Shown here: positions 7,979-15,215 of the stretch, in pieces
How the letters are laid out: the number at the start of each line of letters is the position of its first letter
Position numbering within the stretch: position 1 is the first letter of the stretch
From: an uncultured Bacilli bacterium
GTDB lineage: Bacteria; Bacillota_I; Bacilli_A; RF39; UBA660
Length of the DNA: 26,477 bases
Assembly (NCBI GenBank): GCA_944358665.1
Contig: CALVRP010000033.1
Coordinates: forward strand, 1 to 26,477
Direction of reading: 5' to 3'
Notes under the pieces: model-generated
What the model was told of the DNA's origin: nothing
Databases searched by the model: none
The model's input: the letters and a program-made list of their open reading frames with translations, nothing else
Translations under genes and position numbers: made by a program

Positions 7979-8386
7979 TTATTGACAAGCTTCTTCATCA
8001 TTTTTATATTTTACAGTATATGTATAATCTTTATTAGCTATACCTTCAGAATTCGAGGTAATACTTATCTCGACATAAATATCAGTTCCACTATCTTTAT
8101 ATAACTTGCCGGTCATCGGATTTTCCATATCTTCATCTAAGTATCCGCCATCAATTAATTCGTTAATTGTAATTTTTGTATTATTTCCAGCCGATGTTGG
8201 TAATCTACTAGCATCATCAGTTACGAACATTTTCGCAGCTTCAGTAATATTTTTTTCTTGCGTTTGACAACTAGAATACCTACTATCGGTAATATTTCTA
8301 TCAATCGCTGTTGTTACAATTACAGCTAAAATTCCTAGTATAACAATTACGCCCATAAGTTCGGCTAATGTAAATCCTTTATTCAT
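7979..8386 (-). CDS. type IV pilin-like (pseudopilin) protein in housekeeping operon
   Basis: A 135-residue protein with a four-residue leader and class III prepilin cleavage site (MNKG / FTLAELMGVIVILGIL; Glu at +5), followed by a single hydrophobic helix and a soluble head. The head has the segment GYLDEDMENPMTGK, close to a segment in the second pseudopilin near 18 kb (LLSKEDIENPLYKKG), and two cysteines (about 39 and 134) that could form a disulfide. No assembly ATPase, platform protein or prepilin peptidase gene is in the window, so the machinery must be elsewhere. It overlaps the rpe stop as ATGA and its AAGGAG site lies inside rpe, so translation is probably coupled. It resembles ComGC-like subunits, but the exact role is unknown. 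Confidence 0.85.
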   Translation of the reverse strand: MNKGFTLAELMGVIVILGILAVIVTTAIDRNITDSRYSSCQTQEKNITEAAKMFVTDDASRLPTSAGNNTKITINELIDGGYLDEDMENPMTGKLYKDSGTDIYVEISITSNSEGIANKDYTYTVKYKNDEEACQ

Positions 8387-9018
8387 ATAAGACTCCTTAT
8401 CTTTTTGATTTGCTCTGGTATATTACCATTTGTAATAAATGAACCAACAACAATCATATCAGCTTGTTTTAATTGTTTTACTTTATCGATAACTTCTGGT
8501 TTAATACCCCCATCGACTTCAATTATATAGTTTAAATTATTTTCTTTACGATAATTATCTAAAAAAGTTATTTTATCACTAATATCGATAAAAGGTTGTC
8601 CCCCAGCACCAGCTTCAACTGACATTACTAAAACTAAATCTAAAGCATTTAAATATGGAATGATTTCTTCAATGTGAGTTTTGGGATTTAGTGCCATTCC
8701 CACTTTTATGTTTTTTCCTTTAATATAATCTATTATTTCTTTAGGATTATTGGTAGCTTCTATATGAAACGTTATATAATCAGGATTTAACTGACTATAT
8801 AAATCCACATATTTTTTTATGTCCATTACCATTAAATGCACATCTTTAGGTTTACTAACATTTTTTGTATTTTTTAATAAAACATCATATTCATTAGTAG
8901 CCCTATCAGTAAATAAACCATCCATAATATCATAATGCATATAATCAGTATATTCGTTTAACTCTTCTATTTTTTTCTTGTCATTTTGAATCATTAAAAA
9001 CGATGTAGATAAAATCAT
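8383..9018 (-). CDS. rpe: ribulose-phosphate 3-epimerase
   Basis: This 211-residue TIM-barrel enzyme interconverts ribulose 5-phosphate and xylulose 5-phosphate in the pentose phosphate pathway. Visible family motifs are HYDIMDGLF (about 28-36, catalytic Asp and metal ligand), DVHLMVMD, FHIEATNN, a GMALNPKT segment, MSVEAGAGGQPF and IEVDGGIKPE (second catalytic Asp), with a phosphate-binding VGSFIT near the end. The loop VEAGAGGQ differs from the usual VNPGFGGQ and the N-terminus is shortened, so it is a somewhat divergent member; allulose-6-phosphate epimerase activity is a possible alternative. It starts four bases after rsgA with AAAGGGTGAT before the ATG. The rsgA-rpe order is usual in Bacillota. 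Confidence 0.93.
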   Translation of the reverse strand: MILSTSFLMIQNDKKKIEELNEYTDYMHYDIMDGLFTDRATNEYDVLLKNTKNVSKPKDVHLMVMDIKKYVDLYSQLNPDYITFHIEATNNPKEIIDYIKGKNIKVGMALNPKTHIEEIIPYLNALDLVLVMSVEAGAGGQPFIDISDKITFLDNYRKENNLNYIIEVDGGIKPEVIDKVKQLKQADMIVVGSFITNGNIPEQIKKIRSLI

Positions 9019-9022
9019 AAAA

Positions 9023-9847
9023 TCACCCTTTATGTATAAAGTTTAGATAATTTTCATATCGGCTTTTTAATATAACGCCACTTTTGACCATCTCTTTTAC
9101 TTTACAGCCATCCTCTTTATCATGCATACAATCACGATACTTACAATCGTTTCGATATTTATTAAATTCGGTAAAATTATCCCGAATATCGCTAGATTTC
9201 ATACCAATAAATTCTACGGCCGAAAAGCCCGGAGTATCAGCTACTAATCCTTCACTAACATTTAAGAGTTCAACGTGCCTTGTTGTATGACGTCCTCGGT
9301 TTAAAGCTAAAGAAATTTCAGCGGTTTTAATATTTAAATCTTTATTTAAATTATTTAATAAAGTACTTTTACCAGCTCCACTTTGGCCAGCAAAAACACT
9401 CACTTTATTTTTAAATATTTTTTGAATTTCTTCTATCTCATTATTTAAATAAACCATGTAACCAATACTTTTATAATAATCTATAACCTTCTGATATAGA
9501 GAAATATCAACTAAATCTACTTTGGTAAAAATAATTATTGGCTTAATATTATTCCATTCAATTATAGCTAATAACTTATCAAGTAAATTACTATCAAAAT
9601 TAGGATGTTTTAAACTAGTAATTATAATGCCTTGATCAACATTGGCGACTGGCGGTCTTATTAATTCATTTCTTCTAGGCAAAACTTCTAAAATAATCTT
9701 ATTTTCATTATCAATTATAACTTCATCACCAACCACTGGCGAAACATTCATGTTGCGAAACTTTCCTCTAGCTTTACAAACATAATATTTGTGGTCTGCT
9801 AAAACAGTATAATCATTACTAATAAGTTTGACAATAACTCCGTGCAT
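9023..9847 (-). CDS. rsgA: ribosome small subunit-dependent GTPase A
   Basis: RsgA (YloQ) is a circularly permuted GTPase that checks late 30S ribosomal subunit maturation. The 274-residue protein shows an N-terminal OB fold (about 1-65, with CKARGKFR and SPVVGDEVII). The G motifs follow in permuted order: G4 FTKVDL (about 110), G1 GQSGAGKST (about 155), G2 GRHTTRH (about 187), and G3 DTPGF (about 205). The C-terminal zinc site reads CKYRDCMH and a later Cys in DGCKV. The ATG overlaps the prkC stop by one base (TAATG), so translation is probably coupled to the kinase gene. Length is close to the usual 290 residues. Confidence 0.97.
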   Translation of the reverse strand: MHGVIVKLISNDYTVLADHKYYVCKARGKFRNMNVSPVVGDEVIIDNENKIILEVLPRRNELIRPPVANVDQGIIITSLKHPNFDSNLLDKLLAIIEWNNIKPIIIFTKVDLVDISLYQKVIDYYKSIGYMVYLNNEIEEIQKIFKNKVSVFAGQSGAGKSTLLNNLNKDLNIKTAEISLALNRGRHTTRHVELLNVSEGLVADTPGFSAVEFIGMKSSDIRDNFTEFNKYRNDCKYRDCMHDKEDGCKVKEMVKSGVILKSRYENYLNFIHKG

Positions 9848-11517
9848 TATTCTGTTGTTCCTTTTTTAATAACGGTTATTTTCAAAGTGGCACCTTCGTT
9901 TACCATTGTTCCCGGTGACATATTTTGATAAATGATTGTTCCATCACTTTGATTATCACTATCTTGATATTTTATTTCCAATGTAAGATTGTTATCTTCA
10001 CAGAATGAACGAACATCAACTACAGTATATCCTTCAGCTGCAAAATCAGGGTATGTCGTATAAATGTTAGGAATTGTTAATGTTATAATATCACCTTTTG
10101 CAAGTTTAGTACCGGCTTCAACATCTTGACTTAAAATAACATTTTCATCCGCATCTTCAGTATCTGCGATATCTTCTTCATCAGTTACAACTTCAAGTCC
10201 AGCTGCTTCTAACTTAGCTTTTACTTCATAATAATTTTGACCGGTATAATCTTCAATTTCTATTTTTTCTGAGCCTTTAGAAACCGTCAATGTAATAGTC
10301 GTTCCTTCTTTAACACTGCGACCGATTTCCGGATCAGTTTCGATAACCTTGCCTTCTTCTATTTCATCACTATTTTCTTTTTTGGTCTTATTCTTTACTT
10401 TAAAACCTTTATCTTCTAAAACGTCTTCAGCTTGCGATACTGTCATATCGGTAACATCTGGAATTTCCACATCAGCTTTAGCAAAAAATCTTGGATAAAT
10501 CAACGTTATAAAAATTATCGCGGCCACTAAAAGAGCAATAATACTACCAACAATAATTAAAGCTTTATTCATTTTTTTGTTTTTACGGTTTTCTTCTTTC
10601 TTCTTTGTTCGATCACTTCGTTTTTCTTTCGGCATATCATCTTCAAAATCATTTTCTGGATAAGCATATTTTACTTTCGGTTCATTAAAGCGTGATTTAT
10701 CTAAAACAGTTAATAAATCATCATGCATCTCTTCTACACTATCATAACGATTTTTAGGATTTTTGGCACTGGCCCTTAAAATAACATTCTCAACACTTTG
10801 GGGTATTTCAGGATAAGGATCAGTAATACTTGGAAGTGGATTTTTCATGTGTTTAATAGCGACTTCTACTGGACTATCTCCTTTAAACGGAACACTACCA
10901 GTTACAAGTTCATACATAAGAATTCCTAATGAATAAATATCACTTTTGAAAGTAGATGAAGTTCCATTGGCTTGTTCAGGTGGTAAATAATAAACAGTTC
11001 CCATAACACTATTAGTTTGCGTAAGCTCATTACTATTAAGCCTAGATGCGATACCAAAGTCCATAACTTTTACACGGCCATCATCCATAATAATAACGTT
11101 TTGTGGCTTTATATCACGATGAACAATATAACTTTCATGGGCATGAGCAATGGCTGAAGTAAGCTGCAACATAATATCTTGAACTTCTGGTAAAGTTAAA
11201 GCGCCACGTTTTTTGATTAAACTTTTTAAAGTTTTTCCTTCAACGTATTCCATTACAATAAAATATTTACCATTATCTTCTCCGACGTCATATAGCTCAA
11301 CAATGTTTGGATGATTTAGAGAACTAGCCGCTATAGCTTCTCTTTGAAAACGACGGACAAATTTTTCATCATCGGCTAAATCTCCTCTCAATATTTTAAC
11401 CGCAACTAACCTATTTAAAATAACATCTCTAGCCAAATATACATTGGCCATACCACCTTCACCAATTGATCTGATAATTTCATAACGATCACCAACTTTT
11501 TGTCCTTTTGTTATCAT
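9847..11517 (-). CDS. prkC: PASTA-domain serine/threonine protein kinase
   Basis: A membrane-anchored Hanks-type kinase that in Bacillota senses muropeptides or lipid II and phosphorylates cell-wall, translation and metabolic proteins. The cytosolic kinase domain (about 10-270) has the glycine loop GEGGMANVYLARD, the lysine of VAVKIL, HRDIKPQN, DFGIAS and the activation-loop stretch TNSVMGTVYYLPPEQ. A lysine-rich juxtamembrane stretch precedes one transmembrane helix (about 320-345, ALIIVGSIIALLVAAIIF). Three extracellular PASTA-like repeats follow, starting at DVEIPDVTDMTV, EIEDYTGQNYYEV and IYTTYPDFAAEGY; the repeats end in patterns such as GTTITLTVSKG. 556 residues is a little short of the B. 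subtilis enzyme (648), mainly outside the membrane. It starts one base after the stp stop. Confidence 0.97.
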   Translation of the reverse strand: MITKGQKVGDRYEIIRSIGEGGMANVYLARDVILNRLVAVKILRGDLADDEKFVRRFQREAIAASSLNHPNIVELYDVGEDNGKYFIVMEYVEGKTLKSLIKKRGALTLPEVQDIMLQLTSAIAHAHESYIVHRDIKPQNVIIMDDGRVKVMDFGIASRLNSNELTQTNSVMGTVYYLPPEQANGTSSTFKSDIYSLGILMYELVTGSVPFKGDSPVEVAIKHMKNPLPSITDPYPEIPQSVENVILRASAKNPKNRYDSVEEMHDDLLTVLDKSRFNEPKVKYAYPENDFEDDMPKEKRSDRTKKKEENRKNKKMNKALIIVGSIIALLVAAIIFITLIYPRFFAKADVEIPDVTDMTVSQAEDVLEDKGFKVKNKTKKENSDEIEEGKVIETDPEIGRSVKEGTTITLTVSKGSEKIEIEDYTGQNYYEVKAKLEAAGLEVVTDEEDIADTEDADENVILSQDVEAGTKLAKGDIITLTIPNIYTTYPDFAAEGYTVVDVRSFCEDNNLTLEIKYQDSDNQSDGTIIYQNMSPGTMVNEGATLKITVIKKGTTE

Positions 11518-11518
11518 A

Positions 11519-12253
11519 TTACTTACCTCCCTTATTTAAATAAGCTACTGAAATATTATCTGTCCCCCCACGATTATTACTTTTTAAAATTAATTTTTCT
11601 AATTTCTCTTCTATAGTTAAATCACTATCTAAAACCGTTTCAATTTGTTTTATCTCCAACATATTAGTAAGACCATCACTACAAAGGAAGATTCCATCAA
11701 CATCAGTTTCGACATCAAAAATATCCATTTCAACTGTCATATTAGCACCTAAAGCTCGCATTAAAACATTTTTTCTTGGATGATCCTTTGCTTCTTCCTC
11801 AGTAAGTTCTCCTGATTTTACTAGTAGATTTACTAGAGTATGATCAGTGGTTATTTTATATAAAACATTATCTTTAATAACAAAGCCTGATGAATCTCCG
11901 ATATTTCCAAATAGTAAGAAATCTTTTGTTAAAAGCGCAATAACAATAGTTGTTCCCATTCCACTACTTTCTGGGTGTTCTTGTGTATGCTTATATATTA
12001 AAATATTAGCTTCACTAACGACCTCCTTTAAAAAAGCCATGGCATCTTCCTTATTGCCAACACTAGAAGCAGCTAAAAAGCGTTTACCAATATGATTTAT
12101 AGCAATACTAGAAGCAACTTCACCATCTTTATGACCACCCATACCATCTGCTACGGCCATAAGGATTTCCCCACTAGCATTTTTTAAAGCTGTAACGCTA
12201 TCTTCGTTATGATCTCTTACCTTTCCTGGGTCCGTTAAATAAGAATATTCCAT
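11519..12253 (-). CDS. stp: PP2C-family Ser/Thr phosphatase, partner of PrkC
   Basis: A 244-residue metal-dependent phosphatase of the Stp/PrpC type that reverses PrkC phosphorylation. It shows the family motifs in order: TDPGKVRDHNEDS (about 7-19), VADGMGGHKDGEVAS (about 34-48, metal-binding Asp and Gly), SSGMGTT, FGNIGDSSGF, LTVEE-like helix LTEEEA, FLCSDGLTNML and GGTDNISV (last metal Asp). The usual arginine of GDSR is serine here. Its start overlaps the rlmN stop as TAATG, and prkC follows after one base, the standard kinase-phosphatase pairing in this phylum. Confidence 0.96.
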   Translation of the reverse strand: MEYSYLTDPGKVRDHNEDSVTALKNASGEILMAVADGMGGHKDGEVASSIAINHIGKRFLAASSVGNKEDAMAFLKEVVSEANILIYKHTQEHPESSGMGTTIVIALLTKDFLLFGNIGDSSGFVIKDNVLYKITTDHTLVNLLVKSGELTEEEAKDHPRKNVLMRALGANMTVEMDIFDVETDVDGIFLCSDGLTNMLEIKQIETVLDSDLTIEEKLEKLILKSNNRGGTDNISVAYLNKGGK

Positions 12254-13275
12254 TATAATTCCTCCTCATAATTAGATCTTAATTGACCACAAGCCGATGA
12301 TATTTCACCGCCAAATTCTCGTCTTATGGTTACACCTATTTTTTCTTTTTTTAAAATATCATAAAATCTTAATATTGTTTTTTCACTAGACCTTTTAAAT
12401 TCTATATGACTTGTTTCATTATAAGGTATTAAATTTACATAGCAGTTTAAGCCTTTTAAAAGTTTAGCTAACTTATAAGCACATTCTTCACTGTCATTAA
12501 CACCTTTAAGTAAAATATATTCAAAAGTAACTCGTCTATTAGTCTTCTTTATATAGTCTTTTATTGTATCCATTAATTCATTTAAAGGATAAGCTTTACT
12601 AATTTTCATGATTTTATTTCTAATATTATCATCAGGGGCATGAAGACTAATAGCCAGGTTTACCTGTAATTTTTGACTAGCAAATGCTTTTATTTTTGGA
12701 ACTATTCCACAAGTAGAAACAGTTATATGACGAGCCCCTAAAGCAAGTCCTCTATCACTATTAATAATATTTATAAATTTCATAACATTATCATAATTAT
12801 CAAAGGGTTCACCAATCCCCATTAAAACTACATGAGATATTCGAAGCTTTAAATCATTTTGAACTAGTAATATTTGACTTACCATTTCTCCAGCCGTTAA
12901 ATTACGAACTTTTTTTCTTCTACCACTTTCACAAAAAGCACAGTCCATATTACAACCAACTTGTGTTGATAAACATAAACTATTACCATAATCATGAAAC
13001 ATTAAAACAGCTTCAACACTTTGATTATCTTTAAATTTAAATAAATATTTACAAACATCTTTTCCTTTTTGAACTTTGACTATTTCCGGAACTTCAAAAA
13101 CAAAATCTTCTTTTAGTTTTTGAATAATTTCTTTTTTGATATTAGTCATTTCATCAAAAGAAGTAACATTTTTCTTATAAAGCCAATCATATACTTGAAT
13201 AGCTTTAAATTTCTTTTGACCAATACTTATAAAATAGTTTTCTAAATCTTCTAAACTTTGACTATATATGTTCAT
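12253..13275 (-). CDS. rlmN: 23S rRNA/tRNA adenine C2-methyltransferase RlmN
   Basis: A radical-SAM enzyme that methylates C2 of A2503 in 23S rRNA and A37 of some tRNAs. The 340-residue product has the cluster motif CNMDCAFCESG (about 106-116), GIGEPFDNYDNV, the SAM-binding ISLHAPDD stretch, and the C-terminal methyl-carrying cysteine in SACGQLR. The N-terminal accessory domain is present (KFKAIQVYDWLYKK). It is the first gene of the operon and has an almost leaderless start: a TGATATAAT extended -10 lies about 17 bases upstream of the ATG, and AAGGTGGGAGT serves as the ribosome site. Confidence 0.97.
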   Translation of the reverse strand: MNIYSQSLEDLENYFISIGQKKFKAIQVYDWLYKKNVTSFDEMTNIKKEIIQKLKEDFVFEVPEIVKVQKGKDVCKYLFKFKDNQSVEAVLMFHDYGNSLCLSTQVGCNMDCAFCESGRRKKVRNLTAGEMVSQILLVQNDLKLRISHVVLMGIGEPFDNYDNVMKFINIINSDRGLALGARHITVSTCGIVPKIKAFASQKLQVNLAISLHAPDDNIRNKIMKISKAYPLNELMDTIKDYIKKTNRRVTFEYILLKGVNDSEECAYKLAKLLKGLNCYVNLIPYNETSHIEFKRSSEKTILRFYDILKKEKIGVTIRREFGGEISSACGQLRSNYEEEL

Positions 13276-13282
13276 ACTCCCA

Positions 13283-13310
13283 CCTTATTTAATTATATCA
13301 AAAAATAAGG
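13283..13310 (-). promoter_or_regulatory. operon promoter with overlapping palindrome (rlmN)
   Basis: Minus strand TGATATAAT is an extended -10 (TATAAT at 13292-13297) with no good -35. A perfect 8-bp inverted repeat, CCTTATTT / AAATAAGG, spans 13283-13290 and 13303-13310 and encloses the -10, so it could be an operator. A hairpin in the RNA is unlikely because transcription would start inside the repeat. Confidence 0.5.
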
Positions 13311-13352
13311 TAAAAGAACATATATTTACCAGATAAAAGTTATTTAAGCATT

Positions 13353-13402
13353 AAAAAAGATATGACTTTACTTAAATAGTTTACAGTTAATTAGTCATAT
13401 CT
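13353..13402 (-). terminator. intrinsic terminator of surface protein gene
   Basis: Minus strand AGATATGACT (13393-13402) pairs perfectly with AGTCATATCT (13358-13367) over 10 bp, followed by T6 (13358 to 13353). It begins a few bases beyond the stop codon at 13410. Confidence 0.7.
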
Positions 13403-13409
13403 ATATATA

Positions 13410-14687
13410 TTATGAAACTATAGTGTATGAATCAGACTCTGTTCCTGAACCTGTTAGGGTGATGGAAGATGAGAGATAGAGAACTGGCACCACATTACTA
13501 TTATCAAGATTTGCATAATTATTATTGTTATACACGTAACCAGCATTGTCACCGTTACCATTTATACTAAACACATAATTTGTATTACTAGTCCCTGCAT
13601 TAATTGTCCACATATAACTACCAGAAGGAATTATACTTTGTATCCAATTTGTTGCAACACAAATAGCTCTATTTGTGTTATTTATACTCAAATTTCCACA
13701 TTGTTCTGAATTACTATTAGCTCTTATATATTCTGAAGTTGATATCAAACCTATTTGTCCTTGCCAAACCTTTTCTTTTTCTTCTGAAATTTGATTATAT
13801 AAATTATTACTATTTCCTTTAACAGCGCCTATATTAAAGTCATGGGATACTATTGCTTCAGAATATATCAAACTTGACAAATAAGTTTCATTTAAATAAG
13901 TATTTAAAGTTGATGGTCTAGTCCAGTTATTATCATTACTTGAATCCCACTGCATAGTACCAATACTTTCGTTCTTTATTATTTTTATTGAATTATCATT
14001 TTCTATTGAAATGATTCGCCACAATTCATTATTAAAAATTATATAGTTATTCGGATTAGCACCTTTATAAATGTATTTCCCCTCTTCATAAGAATCTATA
14101 TACAATCCATCACCACTGATTACAGCTAATGTTTTTAAATCATCACTGGTTATAGTCTCGCTTGGTAAAGTTGAGCCTGTAGCTTGTTCATAATTTAGAG
14201 TTACCGTGATAGTACTATTTGTATTTTCTGGCTGACTGGTTACACTACTATTATAACTTACTTTTACATATAATTCATCACTTTGATTTTGTAATAAATT
14301 ATCACCTTCACTTATTCCACTTGTTTCAAACTCGATAGCTGGATTATTTCCAGTATTTACATCTATACTTGATAATGTCGCATCGATTGTTCCTTGGTTC
14401 TCCACTGTAATAGTATAAGTTATAGAATCACCGGGACTTACTAAGTTTGTACTAAAAGTTGCGGTTGTATCTGTATAACTAGGGTCTGTTGCATTACTTG
14501 CACCCCCTACGATACTTCCACTTGTTATATCAGTTATTAATACATTAAAGTTACTACTGATACTACTTGTTCCATTTATTCTAAGTTGGCTAGCAAAAGC
14601 GGCATAGCCAACTCCCATTAATACGACTATCGCACATAGTCCTGCAATTATTAAATTATTTCTTTGTCTTCTACTTAGATTTTTCAT
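13410..14687 (-). CDS. secreted or membrane-anchored surface protein of unknown function
   Basis: The 425-residue protein starts with a basic segment (MKNLSRRQRNN) and a hydrophobic stretch (about 12-31) ending in GYAAFASQLRINGTSSI. This layout resembles signal peptides of SipW-processed, TasA/camelysin-like proteins of Bacillota. Residues about 65-170 form a beta-rich domain with GDSITYTITVENQGTIDATL, like extracellular repeat domains. The C-terminal part (about 180-420) has NYIIFNNELWRIISI, GLISTSEY and a closing VVPVLYLSSSITLTGSGT, a pattern seen in secreted proteins of gut Bacillota. Two cysteines (SEQCGN and AICVAT) may form a disulfide. It is Ser/Thr/Asn rich and has no LPXTG sorting signal. 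ATG at 14687 follows AAAGTAGGTG. It is monocistronic with its own terminator. Function is not recognised; a surface adhesin or matrix component is a guess. Confidence 0.75.
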   Translation of the reverse strand: MKNLSRRQRNNLIIAGLCAIVVLMGVGYAAFASQLRINGTSSISSNFNVLITDITSGSIVGGASNATDPSYTDTTATFSTNLVSPGDSITYTITVENQGTIDATLSSIDVNTGNNPAIEFETSGISEGDNLLQNQSDELYVKVSYNSSVTSQPENTNSTITVTLNYEQATGSTLPSETITSDDLKTLAVISGDGLYIDSYEEGKYIYKGANPNNYIIFNNELWRIISIENDNSIKIIKNESIGTMQWDSSNDNNWTRPSTLNTYLNETYLSSLIYSEAIVSHDFNIGAVKGNSNNLYNQISEEKEKVWQGQIGLISTSEYIRANSNSEQCGNLSINNTNRAICVATNWIQSIIPSGSYMWTINAGTSNTNYVFSINGNGDNAGYVYNNNNYANLDNSNVVPVLYLSSSITLTGSGTESDSYTIVS

Positions 14688-14712
14688 AGCCTACACCTAC
14701 TTTACTCTTATT

Positions 14713-14731
14713 TTGATGATATCATTATCAA
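14713..14731. promoter_or_regulatory. palindromic operator-like site
   Basis: TTGATGATATCATTATCAA is a near-perfect palindrome centred on GATATC, placed 26 bases before the surface protein ATG. The position fits a repressor site. The inner ATGATATCAT is exactly symmetric. No regulator can be named. Confidence 0.35.
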
Positions 14732-14783
14732 TTTAACACAGTCTTTATATAACACTTTTAATATAGTCAAAATATAACTAAAA

Positions 14784-14841
14784 AAACTATCCAAAATCAG
14801 AGCTACTATATAATTTTGTTATAAACTGGAAGTGATAGTTT
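14784..14841 (+). promoter_or_regulatory. candidate promoter and inverted repeat of XRE regulator gene
   Basis: A TATAAT at 14809-14814 lies 30 bases upstream of the ATG but has no convincing -35. An 8-bp inverted repeat, AAACTATC (14784-14791) and GATAGTTT (14834-14841), flanks it. This could be an autoregulatory site, but the arms are 42 bases apart. Confidence 0.3.
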
Positions 14842-14844
14842 CAT

Positions 14845-15054
14845 ATGAATAGATTAAAAGATTTAAGAGAAGACAATGATTTAAAACAAGAAGATGTAGC
14901 TAAAATATTAAATATTAGTCAAACTAATTATAGTAAATATGAACTTGAAAAAATAAATATTCCGGTTGAAACATTAAAAAAACTAGCACTTTTCTATAAT
15001 ACTAGTCTTGATTATATTTTAGGTTTAACCAATATAAAAAAGAAATTAAAATAA
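14845..15054 (+). CDS. small XRE-family helix-turn-helix regulator
   Basis: This 69-residue protein is almost entirely one Cro/C1-type DNA-binding domain: LKDLREDNDLKQEDVAKILN, then ISQTNYSKYELEKINIPVETL (recognition helix) and LALFYNTSLDYILGLT, closing with a basic tail. There is no sensor or dimerisation domain beyond the fold. ATG follows GGAAGTGAT. The gene diverges from the surface protein gene and lies just before the type I toxin locus, so either could be its target; neither link is shown by the sequence. Confidence 0.85.
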   Translation: MNRLKDLREDNDLKQEDVAKILNISQTNYSKYELEKINIPVETLKKLALFYNTSLDYILGLTNIKKKLK

Positions 15055-15103
15055 TTATTCTAGTGCAAATTAGAATTTTTTTATTTATTTCAAAAAATAA
15101 AAA

Positions 15104-15139
15104 GGGGTTTTCTTTTTTATGTCGTAAGATATATTATAG
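15104..15139 (+). promoter_or_regulatory. promoter module of GGGNTTTTC class (copy A, toxin mRNA)
   Basis: GGGGTTTTC (15104-15112), 11 bases, then GTAAGATATATTATAG. As a sigma-A reading: TTTTCT (15108-15113), 18-base spacer, TATTAT (15132-15137). Transcription would start near 15144. The 13 bases TCGTAAGATATAT are identical to copy B near 4.58 kb. Confidence 0.55.
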
Positions 15140-15148
15140 AGGAGCTGT

Positions 15149-15207
15149 CCCAGCCTTCTGTGCCTGCCGTTCTATTTCAGGGGGTTAACTTTTGAACTGG
15201 GAGGGAG
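15149..15207 (+). promoter_or_regulatory. structured leader of toxin mRNA, occluding the ribosome site
   Basis: CCCAG (15149-15153) can pair with CTGGG (15197-15201) at the edge of the Shine-Dalgarno GGGAGGGAG. GTGCCTGCC (15160-15168) is perfectly complementary to GGCAGGCAC (15358-15366) in the 3' part of the same mRNA. GGAGGG (15200-15205) is complementary to CCCTCC (15381-15386). Such 5'-3' locking and occluded ribosome sites are usual in type I toxin mRNAs. Confidence 0.55.
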
Positions 15208-15215
15208 TGATGATT

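Noticed and set aside
7963..8001. Thirteen-residue N-terminal extension of NifJ
   Set aside because: It overlaps the pseudopilin end and lacks homology to PFOR; AGAGGTGAT lies before the inner ATG.
14713..14731. Fur box before the surface protein gene
   Set aside because: Read on the minus strand it begins like GATAATGATA but lacks a base for the 7-1-7 pattern; it is kept only as an unassigned palindrome.
15192..15209. N-terminal extension of the toxin ORF from the TTG at 15192
   Set aside because: It would place the start upstream of the Shine-Dalgarno GGGAGGGAG, which would then be coding.
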